From Zhihengliuella flava (lineage in GTDB: Bacteria > Actinomycetota > Actinomycetes > Actinomycetales > Micrococcaceae), in assembly GCF_015751895.1 (NCBI RefSeq), contig NZ_JADOTZ010000001.1, positions 868,001-932,000 of the forward strand: DNA of 64,000 bases, read 5' to 3'. The notes beneath the pieces were generated by a model. That model saw only the letters and a program-made list of their open reading frames with translations, searched no databases and was not told the origin of the DNA. The translations under genes were made by a program, and so were the position numbers. This document shows positions 17,404 through 28,647 of the stretch, in pieces; position 1 is the stretch's first letter, and every line of letters starts with the position of its first letter.

Positions 17404-18734
17404 GCCCGACCCCGCCGGCCCCGTCAGCCGATGAGAGGACCGGGCTCGCGAGCGCTTCAACCGCCCTGCCCGTCCCCACCGTCAGCGCTGAGGAGCTCGA
17501 GCCAACGGGCCAGCCGGACTACACCCCACCGACCCGGCACGGCGGCAACAAGGAGTTACTAGCTCAGGGCCCCTACCGCCGCCTCTTGACGGCGTGGACG
17601 GTCAGCAACCTCGGCGATTCCGCCCTGTACATCACGGCGGGCATCTGGGTGAAGGTCATGACGGGCTCCGATGCCCTCGCCGCGTCCGTGTTCCTCGTCA
17701 TGGGCATCCCTTCCCTACTGGCCCCGTGGATCGGCCTCCTCGCGGACCGAGTCCCGCGGCGAGCGCTGATGATGGCCAACAACGTGGCCACAGCCGCGGT
17801 CGTCCTGTGCCTGCTCGCCGTCGAACCCACCGGCCAGCTCTGGATCGTCTACGTGGTGATGGCGCTCTACGCCACGTGCGGCATGGTCAACTCCAGCGCA
17901 CAGGCTGGGCTGCTCAAGGCGATCATGCCCCACCACCTCCTCGCCCCCGCCAATGGCATGTTCGCGAGCATCGATCAAGGCCTGCGCATCGTCGCACCGC
18001 TCGCTGGAGCCGCCGCCTTCGGGCTCTGGGGCATGCCGGTCCTGGTGTATGCGACGGCCACCTTTTTCCTCTTGGGCGCGCTGCTCATGCTGCGCATCGA
18101 TCCACAACCGGTGCTGCGCCTCGAGGAGGAGGGGTCGTTGCTGCGCACGACGTTTGCCGGATTCGCCGCCCTGCGCTCACGCCCCGCCGTGGGGGCGGCC
18201 ACCGCGGTCCTCGCCCTCGCCTGCGTCGGCGGCGGCATGACCAACTCGACGACGTTCGCCGTCATCGACCGCGGGCTCGGATTGCCACCCGAGGCCCTCT
18301 CCATCATGGTGGCCGTCCAAGGCGTTTTTTCCATCCTGGCCGGTCTCAACGCGGCCCGAATCCTCAATCGCTTCGGATACACGGCCTCGCTCGCGGCGGG
18401 GGTGGCAGCCTTTGGACTGGGCTACGGCGCCCAAGCCTCTGGCGTCCTGTGGCTCACCGCCCTCGGGATCATTCCGTTTGCGTTCGGTATCACCGTGGTC
18501 ATCGTGGCCAGCAGCACCATCCGCCAGCTCGAGCTACCGGACCATCTCCAAGGCCGCGGGGCCGCGGCGACGCACATGATCGCCAACGGCATTCAGGCCC
18601 TCGCCGCCGGGGCCGCCGCCGCCGTGCTAGACGTGATCGATTTTCGCTATCTGGTCCTGATCGGGGCCATCTTCGCGCTGCTCGGGTTGATCCCAGCACT
18701 GGCGGGGCGCCGGGCCATCAATCAGGTTCGCTAG
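17400..18734 (+). CDS. MFS transporter (drug-efflux type)
   Basis: A 444-residue major facilitator with 12 predicted membrane segments after a hydrophilic N-terminus of about 55 residues. The loop 2-3 motif appears as GLLADRVPRRALM. It belongs to the type with a TVSNLGDSALYI first helix common in actinobacterial antibiotic/macrolide-efflux-like MFS proteins. ATGA overlap with the ArsR-type regulator shows cotranscription and suggests substrate-induced efflux. Its stop TAG shares CTAG with the convergent symporter gene. Confidence 0.88.
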   Translation: MSPTPPAPSADERTGLASASTALPVPTVSAEELEPTGQPDYTPPTRHGGNKELLAQGPYRRLLTAWTVSNLGDSALYITAGIWVKVMTGSDALAASVFLVMGIPSLLAPWIGLLADRVPRRALMMANNVATAAVVLCLLAVEPTGQLWIVYVVMALYATCGMVNSSAQAGLLKAIMPHHLLAPANGMFASIDQGLRIVAPLAGAAAFGLWGMPVLVYATATFFLLGALLMLRIDPQPVLRLEEEGSLLRTTFAGFAALRSRPAVGAATAVLALACVGGGMTNSTTFAVIDRGLGLPPEALSIMVAVQGVFSILAGLNAARILNRFGYTASLAAGVAAFGLGYGAQASGVLWLTALGIIPFAFGITVVIVASSTIRQLELPDHLQGRGAAATHMIANGIQALAAGAAAAVLDVIDFRYLVLIGAIFALLGLIPALAGRRAINQVR

Positions 18735-19723
18735 GGCGCGGGCAGCCGCTCGTCGGCAGGTTCGTCCGCGGCCAACCGCGCCGCGGGCACGGCACGACGC
18801 CGCCAGACCGCGGCCATGATGGAGCCCGTGACGTTGTGCCACACGGAGAACACGGCGCCAGGCAGCGCCGCCTCCGGCGCGAAGTACTGACCGGCCAAGC
18901 CCGCCGCCAGCCCCGAATTTTGCATGCCCACTTCCAGCGCGACGGTGCGGCGGGAGGCGACCGGCAAGCGGCAGGCGCGCCCCACCAGATACCCCGCCGC
19001 CAGCCCAGCGGCGTTGTGCAGAACGACGGCGGCGAGGATCACCAAGCCCGCGGCGGCAATGGCCTCGGCGCTGCGGGCCACGATCACCATGACGACGAGC
19101 GCGATCGCCGCCACCGAGACCCACGGCAACGCGGGCAGGGCGGCCTCAACGAGGCGTGGAAACAGCGTCCGCAACAGCAGCCCCGCCAAGACGGGAACCA
19201 GCACGATTTGCACGATCGAATACGCCATGTCGCCCGCAGCGACGGGGAGGTAGGACCCCACGAGCCACCACGTGAGCAGCGGCGTCAGCAGCGGTGCCAA
19301 CAGGGTCGAGACACTGGTCATCGCGACGGAAAGGGCCACGTCGCCGCGCGCCAGGTAGGCGACCACATTGGACGCCGTCCCGCCGGGGGCGCACCCCAGC
19401 AGAATCACGCCGGCGGCCAGCACGGGATCGAGTCCAAGGATCGACGCCACGGCCCACCCCAACACGGGCATGAGTCCGTATTGGGCCCCCACGCCGATGA
19501 GCACTGGTCCCGGATGCCGGGCCAAGAGGGCGAAGTCGGGAAAGGACAGCGTCAGGCCCATGCCGAACATGATCACCATCAGCAACGGGTTGATCAGGAA
19601 GGCCCCCTCCGCGAAGGGCGTGGGCGCCAGAAACGCCACCGCGCCGCCCGCCAGGATCAGCAGCGGGAAGACGGTGACGGCGAGGCGCGCGCCGGCGTCG
19701 CGGGAGTTCGGTGCGTCGGGCAT
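18731..19723 (-). CDS. Bile acid:sodium symporter family protein
   Basis: A 330-residue membrane protein with about nine segments. The stretch GVILLGCAPGGTASNVVAYLARGDVAL contains the crossover region of the BASS family, and EVGMQNSGLAAGLA matches the conserved segment with sodium-site residues. Members import bile acids or, in bacteria, pantoate and other organic anions with Na+; the substrate here is unknown. ATG 19723 follows TAGGTT plus 6 bases on the minus strand (leaderless). Confidence 0.9.
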   Translation of the reverse strand: MPDAPNSRDAGARLAVTVFPLLILAGGAVAFLAPTPFAEGAFLINPLLMVIMFGMGLTLSFPDFALLARHPGPVLIGVGAQYGLMPVLGWAVASILGLDPVLAAGVILLGCAPGGTASNVVAYLARGDVALSVAMTSVSTLLAPLLTPLLTWWLVGSYLPVAAGDMAYSIVQIVLVPVLAGLLLRTLFPRLVEAALPALPWVSVAAIALVVMVIVARSAEAIAAAGLVILAAVVLHNAAGLAAGYLVGRACRLPVASRRTVALEVGMQNSGLAAGLAGQYFAPEAALPGAVFSVWHNVTGSIMAAVWRRRAVPAARLAADEPADERLPAP

Positions 19724-19729
19724 AAAGAC

Positions 19730-19735
19730 AACCTA
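19730..19735 (-). promoter_or_regulatory. -10 element TAGGTT, leaderless promoter of the BASS gene
   Basis: Minus-strand TAGGTT, 6-base spacer, ATG 19723. Confidence 0.55.
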
Positions 19736-19805
19736 GTCAGATCCGGCGGTGCGGCGCGAATGGCCTGAGGACAGTGTGACGGAGGCCACCTGCGTGAAGT
19801 GCGCA

Positions 19806-19857
19806 GTGCACTGCGGGCGCACCCACCGGCGTCGTGCACTACCGTGTGCACTACCCT
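19806..19857 (+). promoter_or_regulatory. GTGCAC repeats in the promoter region of the peptide ABC operon
   Basis: The palindrome GTGCAC occurs at 19806, 19834 and 19846. The last two are part of a 10-base direct repeat GTGCACTACC with a 12-base period. The second copy runs into TACCCT (19852-19857), a good -10 candidate for the substrate-binding protein gene. The repeats would sit at about -10 and -22, fitting a repressor or activator site. Confidence 0.45.
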
Positions 19858-19910
19858 TGGTGGGGGCCGACAGGCCCTCATCACCCGTGCCCCACAGGAA
19901 TAGGTCACCC

Positions 19911-21587
19911 ATGACGTCGACTGCTCGGCGCGCCGCTCAGCGGCGCGCGTTCGTCACCCCCGCACTTGCCGTGACAGCCGCGCTCACGCTTTCCGCGTGC
20001 GGTACCGGCGACCCCGCGGAGGAAGCCGCCGCATCCCCCACCGCCGGCGGCACGCTGGTGTACGCCTCCGGTGACGCCGAGCCGACCTGCCTGGATCCAC
20101 ACGTGGGCGGCAACTACCCCCAAGCCCTGCTGGCCGGGCAGTTCCTCGAGACCCTCTACACCAAGGATTCTGACGGCTCCGTGGTGCCGTGGCTCGCCGA
20201 AGGGGCCGAGGTCTCCGCCGACGGCCTCACCGTGACGCTGCAGCTGCGCGAGGGCATCAACTTCACCGATGGCACGCCGTTCGACGCCGCCGCGGTGAAG
20301 GCGAACATTGAGCACGTGCAGGACCCAGAGACGGGCTCCTCCACCGGCTACCTCGCCATGGCCAAGGTCGAATCGATGGAGGTCCTCGACGCGCAGCGGT
20401 TGCAGCTGAACCTCTCCGCTCCCGATTCGGCCCTGTTCGAGTCGTTCGCGCAGCCGTGGAACGCCATCATGTCCCCCGCCGGGCTCGAGCGCGGTCAGGA
20501 GGAAAATTGCGCCGCGCCCATCGGCACGGGGCCGTTCGTCGTCGAATCTTGGCAGCGCCAAGACGCCGTCACCCTGACCCGCAACGAGGACTATGTGGTC
20601 CCCGATCCCGAGGCGACCGCTGACCCGAGCCACACTGGTCCCGCGTACCTCGAAGGCATCGAATGGCGCTTCATCCCCGAGGCCGCCACCCGCTATGCGG
20701 CCCTCCAATCCGGCACGGTGGACATGATCGACAACGCCCAGCCGGACACAATCGTCTCCGCGGCCGACGACGAGGCGATCGGACACCTCAACGCCCCGCG
20801 GCCGGGCGCCTCCAACCGCATTGAGCTCAACGCGTCCCAAGCCCCCTTCGACGACGTCCGCGTCCGGGAGGCCTTCATCCGCGCGGTCAACGTCGACGCC
20901 GCCGTCGACTCCCTCTTCTTCGGCACAGCCGAACGCTCATACTCCCCACTGTCCTCGGTGGAGCCGATGAGTTACAGCGACGAGTCCCTCTTTGGGTACG
21001 ACCCGGACGAGGCCGCCCGCCTCCTGGACGAGGCCGGCTGGGACGAGTTCGACGACGCCGGCTACCGCGTCAAGGACGGAGAACGGCTCAGCGTGCACCT
21101 GCCGGTGTCCACGAACCAGTCCGTCCCGGCGGAGCAGTCCCTGTTCGAACAGCTGCAGGCCACCGCCAAGGAGTCCGGCATCGAGGTCACCGTGGAACTG
21201 CTGGACCTGGCCAGCTGGTACGGCGCGCTCGGCGAGCACAACTACGACCTGGTCTCGGCGCCGTACACCAAGGTGGGTCCGGACGTGCTCCGCATCCTGT
21301 TCCACTCGGACTCGACGCAGCCGGCCCCCTCCGGCTACTTCGCCAATCACGCCATGGTGCAAGATCCCGCGGTGGACGCCGCGCTCGAGGCGGCCTCGGC
21401 GGCCCAGGACGACGCCGAGCGGGCGGAGCTGTATGAGCAGGTGCAGGCGAGCGTTCTGGAGGGTTTCTACCTCCTGCCGCTGTACGACCAGCAAAACCAC
21501 TTCCTCTACCGCGAGAGCCTGCGCGGCGTCGGCGAAACCACCGCGGTGGCCTCACCGACCTTCCACAACGCCTGGCTCGCCGAGTAG
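19911..21587 (+). CDS. Peptide/nickel-type ABC transporter substrate-binding lipoprotein
   Basis: A 558-residue extracellular solute-binding protein (family 5). It begins with a signal peptide with twin arginines and a lipobox, LTLSAC, with Cys30 as the lipidation site, so it is anchored outside the membrane. Family features: GTLVYASGDAEPTCLDPH, the segment IGTGPFVVESW, and EAFIRAVNVDAAV. Cargo is probably oligopeptides, but family 5 also binds nickel, heme or sugars. It heads a four-gene operon encoding a complete importer. AGGAA lies 13 bases before ATG 19911. An in-frame extension to 19749 has no support. Confidence 0.92.
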   Translation: MTSTARRAAQRRAFVTPALAVTAALTLSACGTGDPAEEAAASPTAGGTLVYASGDAEPTCLDPHVGGNYPQALLAGQFLETLYTKDSDGSVVPWLAEGAEVSADGLTVTLQLREGINFTDGTPFDAAAVKANIEHVQDPETGSSTGYLAMAKVESMEVLDAQRLQLNLSAPDSALFESFAQPWNAIMSPAGLERGQEENCAAPIGTGPFVVESWQRQDAVTLTRNEDYVVPDPEATADPSHTGPAYLEGIEWRFIPEAATRYAALQSGTVDMIDNAQPDTIVSAADDEAIGHLNAPRPGASNRIELNASQAPFDDVRVREAFIRAVNVDAAVDSLFFGTAERSYSPLSSVEPMSYSDESLFGYDPDEAARLLDEAGWDEFDDAGYRVKDGERLSVHLPVSTNQSVPAEQSLFEQLQATAKESGIEVTVELLDLASWYGALGEHNYDLVSAPYTKVGPDVLRILFHSDSTQPAPSGYFANHAMVQDPAVDAALEAASAAQDDAERAELYEQVQASVLEGFYLLPLYDQQNHFLYRESLRGVGETTAVASPTFHNAWLAE

Positions 21588-21620
21588 CCGGCCTCTCACC
21601 GCTCCCCCGTCGCCTCGCCC

Positions 21621-22592
21621 ATGAGACTCGCACGCTGGCTCGCCGCCCGGATCGCCTCGGGACTCGTGGTGCTGTGGGCCGTGGCCACGCTCATTTTCGT
21701 GGGCATTCGGCTCGTACCGGGTGACCCCGTGGAGGCGATCGTGGGCGGCCCGGGTTCGCAGGCCTCCGCCGAGGCCTATGCCGCGGCCGAGGCCGAGTTT
21801 GGGTTGGACCAGCCCGTGGCCGTGCAGTACCTGACCATGCTCACCAACCTCGCCCGGGGTGATCTGGGCACCAGCTACGCGCTGCAGCGCCCGGTGGCGG
21901 ACGTGGTCGGTGAGCAGCTCGGCGGCACCCTGGTCCTCGCCTTCGTGGCGTGGGGCGTGGCGTGGGCGTTGGCGATCGTCCTCGCGCTCTTCGTCTCCCT
22001 CGCCAGGGGTCCACGGGTGGCCCGGATCGCTGATGCCACCGGCTCCGCGCTCGAGATTCTCGCCGCCGCTGTCCCCCACTTCTGGCTGGGCAGCGTGTTA
22101 GTCCTCATCTTCGCGTCCACGCTGGGCTGGTTCCCGCCGGTCGCCACGAGCACGCCGGCGGGATTGGTGTTGCCCGTGCTAACCCTCGCGCTGCCGTTGG
22201 CCGGATTCCTCGGCCAAGTCATGCGCGAATCGCTGGCCACCGCGCTCACCAGCAACTTTGCGCTCTCCGCCCGGGCCCGCGGGGAAGCGGAGCCGGCTGT
22301 GCTGCTCCGCCACGGCCTCCGGCACGCTGCCCTGCCGGGCGTCGCCCTCTCCGGCTGGGCCCTTGGCTCGCTGATCTCGGGCGCCGTGGTGGTGGAATCC
22401 CTGTTTGCCCGTCCGGGCCTCGGCCGCACGTTGCTCTCCGCCGTCACGGACCGGGATATTCCGCTGGTGACCGGAGTGGTCCTCGTCTCCGCGCTCGCCT
22501 ACGTGATCATCATGGCGGCCGCCGACGGCGTCGAGCGGCTGATCGACCCGCGCCTGCGGGCCCGAACCTCGGTGGGAGGGCTGCGTCCATGA
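21621..22592 (+). CDS. Peptide-type ABC transporter permease (DppB-like)
   Basis: A 323-residue permease with six membrane segments. The EAA-type loop appears as ALSARARGEAEPAVLLRHGLRHAAL-type sequence (about residues 215-240), and the C-terminus has SLFARPGLGRTLLSAV, both standard for DppB/OppB. It pairs with the next permease, whose ATG overlaps its stop by ATGA. Lies 33 bases after the binding-protein gene. Confidence 0.92.
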   Translation: MRLARWLAARIASGLVVLWAVATLIFVGIRLVPGDPVEAIVGGPGSQASAEAYAAAEAEFGLDQPVAVQYLTMLTNLARGDLGTSYALQRPVADVVGEQLGGTLVLAFVAWGVAWALAIVLALFVSLARGPRVARIADATGSALEILAAAVPHFWLGSVLVLIFASTLGWFPPVATSTPAGLVLPVLTLALPLAGFLGQVMRESLATALTSNFALSARARGEAEPAVLLRHGLRHAALPGVALSGWALGSLISGAVVVESLFARPGLGRTLLSAVTDRDIPLVTGVVLVSALAYVIIMAAADGVERLIDPRLRARTSVGGLRP

Positions 22593-23422
22593 CGGCACGT
22601 CTTCTCCCGGCCCTCGTGGCGGCCGGCGTCGTCGCCTTCCTGCTGGTGGCCGCGGTGGCCCCACGCCTGCTGGCGCCCGGGGATCCCCTCGCCATCGACC
22701 CGGCCTCCGCGTTCGCCGCGCCCAGCGCCGCGCACCCGCTCGGCGCGGATGAATCCGGCCGGGATATCTACACGCGCATCGTCCACGGCGCTGGCCAGTC
22801 GTTATCGATCGGCGTGGCCGCCACGGGAATCGGCCTCGCGTTGGCCCTGCTGCTCGGCGTGCCCGCGGGCCTGACGGCGGGCCGGCGCGGTCGGCACGTG
22901 CACCCGAGCTGGGTGGACGCGGCCATCGGCCGCGTCCTCGAGGTCCTGTTCGCGCTGCCCGGGCTGCTGTTGGCGCTGGTATTTATTGCGTTCGCCGGCC
23001 CCGGCGTCGTGACCACCGTCATCGCCGTCGGACTGTCCACGGCGCCGGGTTACGCCCGGATCGTTCGCACCCAGGTGCTGCGCCTGCGGGAGGCGGAGAT
23101 GGTGCAGGCGGCGCGCGTGTTGGGCCGCAGCCGCTGGCGCATCCTCACCCGCCACGTGCTTCCCAATGCGCTGGGACCCGTCGCCGTGCTCGCCACGCTC
23201 GGCGTGGGCCAGGCCGTGGTGTGGGCCTCCGCACTGAGCTTCCTGGGTCTGGGGGCGCCGCCCCCTGCGCCCGAGTGGGGTGCCATGCTCTCGGCGGGAC
23301 GGACCTACCTGTCCGTCGCGTGGTGGATGACCGTTTTCCCCGGGCTGGCCATCGTCGCCGTCGCCGCGGCCACGACCGTGCTGGGCCGCTACTTCCAGCG
23401 CCGGGCGGAGGGACTCGCATGA
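22589..23422 (+). CDS. Peptide-type ABC transporter permease (DppC-like)
   Basis: A 277-residue permease with about six segments. HPLGADESGRDIYTRIVHGA near residue 50 is diagnostic for DppC/OppC. The EAA loop is around QAARVLGRSRWRILTRHVLP, and LSFLGLGAPPPAPEWGAML closes the domain. Overlaps both neighbours by ATGA, so the operon is tightly coupled. Confidence 0.92.
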   Translation: MTARLLPALVAAGVVAFLLVAAVAPRLLAPGDPLAIDPASAFAAPSAAHPLGADESGRDIYTRIVHGAGQSLSIGVAATGIGLALALLLGVPAGLTAGRRGRHVHPSWVDAAIGRVLEVLFALPGLLLALVFIAFAGPGVVTTVIAVGLSTAPGYARIVRTQVLRLREAEMVQAARVLGRSRWRILTRHVLPNALGPVAVLATLGVGQAVVWASALSFLGLGAPPPAPEWGAMLSAGRTYLSVAWWMTVFPGLAIVAVAAATTVLGRYFQRRAEGLA

Positions 23423-25143
23423 GCGCGCAACAGCCAACCCCGACAGATCCGAGCCGCCACCTCGTGGACGTTCAGGGCTTGAGCATCACCTTCGGTGCGG
23501 GCCGAAACTCCCTCACGACGGCGGTGGATGGGCTGGACCTGCGGATCGAACCGGGCGAATCGGTCGCCTTGATCGGCGAATCCGGGTCGGGCAAGTCCGT
23601 CACCGCCCGCGCACTCCTCGGATTAGTCGACGGCGGTGCTGGCGGCGGCGCGGAGGTCACCGCGAGGCGGTTCGACCTCGGCGGAAGGAGCATGCTGACC
23701 GGTGCCGGGCGCCTGACCTCCGCGCGTCGTCGCTGGCGCGGGATCCGCGGGCGGGACACCGGGTTCGTGTTGCAAGATGCGCTCACGGCGCTTGACCCGC
23801 TCCGGCCGATCGGCCGGGAGATCTCCGATGCGCTGCGTCTGCACACGCGGCTCTCTCCCGCTGACCGGGCGGATCGGGTGGGTCAGGTCCTCGCCGACGT
23901 CGGGCTCGGGCCGGGTGTGGCGTCGATGCGCTCCGGCGAACTGTCCGGCGGCATGCGCCAGCGCGCGTTGATCGCCACCGCCTTGGTCGCCCAGCCGCGC
24001 CTGCTGATCGCTGACGAGCCGAGTACGGCGTTGGACGCCACCGTCGCCGCCGGCATCATGGACCTGCTGACCCGCCTACGCCGGGAACATCACATGGCCC
24101 AACTGCTGATCAGCCACGATCTCGCCGTGGTGGGCAGCGCCGCGGACCGGGTGCTCGTCATGCATCAGGGCCGCGTCGTCGAATCCGGGCCGACCCGGGA
24201 CGTCTTGACGAACCCCCGCCACCACTACACGCAGATGCTGCTGGACGCCGTCCCCGCCGGCAAGCCGCGCGGCACCCGGCTCTGCCCCGGACCCGCGCCA
24301 GACGCCGCGCCGGCGCGATCAGTGTCCGCCGATGGTGCTGACCCGGTGCTCCGGGCTCACGGGCTCAGCAAGAGCTTTGACCGCCCGGCCCCCGGCGCGG
24401 GCCGGGAGCGCTTCACCGCGGTGGACGGGGTGAGCCTCGAGGTCGCGGAGGGAACCACGCTCGGCATCGTAGGTGAATCCGGTTCCGGCAAGACGACAAC
24501 GGCGCGCCTGCTGCTGGGCCTGACGGAACCGGATGCCGGCCGCGTCGAGCTCTTCGGCCGCGCGTGGGCCGGCACCTCGGGATCCGGTCACCACGTCCGG
24601 GAGGCCGAACGCCGGGACCGGCGCCATCAGCTGGGCGCGGTCTATCAGGATCCTCTCTCCTCCTTTGACCCGCGGTGGACCGTCGGCGCGCTGCTGGCCG
24701 ACGCCCTCTCCCGCGGACGGACCGCGCGCGCGGGGCGGTACATGGGGCGGATTCAGGAGCTCCTGGGACTCGTGGGCCTGAGTCCGGAGCTGTCCGGCCG
24801 GCACCCGCGCACGCTCTCGGGAGGCCAGCGCCAGCGCGTCGCGATCGCCCGGGCGCTGGCCCCAGAGCCCCGCGTGATCGTGTGCGACGAACCTGTGTCA
24901 GCCCTCGACGTCTCCGTACAGGCCCAGGTGCTAGACCTCCTCGATGACCTGCAACGAGAACTAGGGCTGACGTACCTGTTCATCTCTCACGACCTCGCCG
25001 TGGTCCAGCACGTCAGCGATTCGCTGGTGGTCATGCGGGAGGGCCGGATCGTCGAGTCCGGTCCGGCGGCCGACGTGTTCGCGGCGCCCCAGCACGAGTA
25101 CACGCGCGCCCTGCTGGCCGCTGCGCCCACGCTGCCGGCCTAG
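23419..25143 (+). CDS. Fused DppD-DppF-type ABC transporter ATPase
   Basis: A 574-residue protein with two complete nucleotide-binding domains. Domain 1 (about residues 12-275): Walker [17 protein letters not shown], signature [15 protein letters not shown], Walker [13 protein letters not shown]. Domain 2 (about 310-574): [16 protein letters not shown], signature [15 protein letters not shown], Walker [13 protein letters not shown]. In many bacteria these are two proteins (DppD and DppF). Fusion guarantees equal amounts of the two halves. It energises the DppBC-like permeases. Last gene of the operon, followed by a very strong hairpin. Confidence 0.93.
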   Translation: MSAQQPTPTDPSRHLVDVQGLSITFGAGRNSLTTAVDGLDLRIEPGESVALIGESGSGKSVTARALLGLVDGGAGGGAEVTARRFDLGGRSMLTGAGRLTSARRRWRGIRGRDTGFVLQDALTALDPLRPIGREISDALRLHTRLSPADRADRVGQVLADVGLGPGVASMRSGELSGGMRQRALIATALVAQPRLLIADEPSTALDATVAAGIMDLLTRLRREHHMAQLLISHDLAVVGSAADRVLVMHQGRVVESGPTRDVLTNPRHHYTQMLLDAVPAGKPRGTRLCPGPAPDAAPARSVSADGADPVLRAHGLSKSFDRPAPGAGRERFTAVDGVSLEVAEGTTLGIVGESGSGKTTTARLLLGLTEPDAGRVELFGRAWAGTSGSGHHVREAERRDRRHQLGAVYQDPLSSFDPRWTVGALLADALSRGRTARAGRYMGRIQELLGLVGLSPELSGRHPRTLSGGQRQRVAIARALAPEPRVIVCDEPVSALDVSVQAQVLDLLDDLQRELGLTYLFISHDLAVVQHVSDSLVVMREGRIVESGPAADVFAAPQHEYTRALLAAAPTLPA

Positions 25144-25162
25144 CCAGCGCCCCGGCCCGACG

Positions 25163-25209
25163 CACTGGGGCCCGGCCCGCATGCTGTTCATGCGGGCCGG
25201 GCCCCAGTG
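25163..25209. terminator. 21-bp perfect hairpin between peptide ABC operon and icd
   Basis: Arms 25163-25183 and 25189-25209 are perfectly complementary over 21 bp with a 5-base loop. It lies between convergent operons and can stop transcription from both sides. Confidence 0.85.
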
Positions 25210-25227
25210 GTGTCGGCGCGGCTGACG

Positions 25228-27591
<2,364 letters not shown>

Positions 27592-27707
27592 TCACCGCGC
27601 TGCCCGCGGCGGGTCACGCGCCCGCTCGCCCCGACGGGGTGCCGGTAGTCTAGCCGCGTCACAGCACGAACAGGCGCCGCCAGGCGGGGCCGCGAAAGGA
27701 CTCACGG

Positions 27708-28634
27708 ATGCAGGACGCGGTGTTGGCTATCGACGGCGGTCAGACGGGCGTGCGCGCCCGATTCGCCTCGGGCAGCGGCGAGATCTTCGAATCCGCTGGC
27801 CTGATCACGCATCAACCGCTCTCCACGCAGATCGCCGACGTGGTGGCCCACGTGCGCGAGGCCAGCGGCCGCCCCATCAAGACCGTGGCGGCAGGGCTCA
27901 GTGGGCTCGTTGACGCGGAAAAGACGGCCCACGAACTCCTCAGCCGCACCGCCGGGGCCGGTGTCGAGCACGTCGTCGTGACCCATGATTCGGTGACCAG
28001 CTACCTTGGCGCCCTCGGCGAGGCCCCAGGCGTCGTGACGGCGTCCGGAACGGGCGTCGTGACGCTCGCCGTGGGGCGAGAACGTCACGCCCGCGTGGAC
28101 GGCTGGGGGTTCTCGATGGGGGACGCGGGCAGCGGGTTCTGGATCGGCCGCGCCGTGTTGGAAGCGGTGATGCGCGCTCACGATGGCCGCGGCCCCGACA
28201 CGGCGCTGACCGAGGTCGTCGAAGCCGAGTTGGGCGATCTACCCACCGCGTACATCCGGCTGCAGGCGGATCCGCGCTGGGTCAGCCGCACCGCTCAATT
28301 TGCCGCCGCGGCGGCCCGGCTGGCTCATCACGACGCCGTGGCGCGCGGCATCTGCGAGGCGGCCGCTGCCGAAGTGGCGCTCTCCATCCGCGCCGCTGCT
28401 CGGGCCGCTCAGCTCACCGAGCAGCCGGTGAGCGTCTGCCTGCTCGGCGGCGTCCTCCGGCCCGGGCCCGTCCGCGAGGCCACCCTCGCGGCGCTCGCCG
28501 CCGGAGCCACTGGACCGGATGAGATCCTCGTGGAGGTCCGCCGCCCAGCGGCCGATGCCCTTGCCGGCGCAGCGAGGCTGCCCGCCCTTAACGCGGACAG
28601 CCCGCTACGCGAACTCGTCTGCGCAGCGGGCTGA
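27708..28634 (+). CDS. BadF/BadG-type ATPase family, N-acetylglucosamine kinase-like
   Basis: A 308-residue protein of the actin-like ATPase (ASKHA) fold. The N-terminal phosphate-1 loop is VLAIDGGQTGVRARF. The phosphate-2 region holds VVTASGTGVVTLAVG, with WGFSMGDAGSGFWIG following, and the late LLGGVLRPG resembles the adenosine motif. This set is typical of N-acetylglucosamine kinase-like members of Pfam PF01869. It would phosphorylate an amino sugar, perhaps from cell-wall recycling, but no sugar genes are adjacent. AAAGGA precedes ATG 27708. The 257 bases upstream hold only the divergent icd promoter region. Confidence 0.82.
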   Translation: MQDAVLAIDGGQTGVRARFASGSGEIFESAGLITHQPLSTQIADVVAHVREASGRPIKTVAAGLSGLVDAEKTAHELLSRTAGAGVEHVVVTHDSVTSYLGALGEAPGVVTASGTGVVTLAVGRERHARVDGWGFSMGDAGSGFWIGRAVLEAVMRAHDGRGPDTALTEVVEAELGDLPTAYIRLQADPRWVSRTAQFAAAAARLAHHDAVARGICEAAAAEVALSIRAAARAAQLTEQPVSVCLLGGVLRPGPVREATLAALAAGATGPDEILVEVRRPAADALAGAARLPALNADSPLRELVCAAG

Positions 28635-28647
28635 CCGTCGTCGTGGC

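Noticed and set aside
17594-19768. 724-codon plus-strand open frame across the MFS and symporter genes
   Set aside because: Arg/His/Gly-rich, overlaps two genes with clear membrane-protein sequences in other frames; no start signal.
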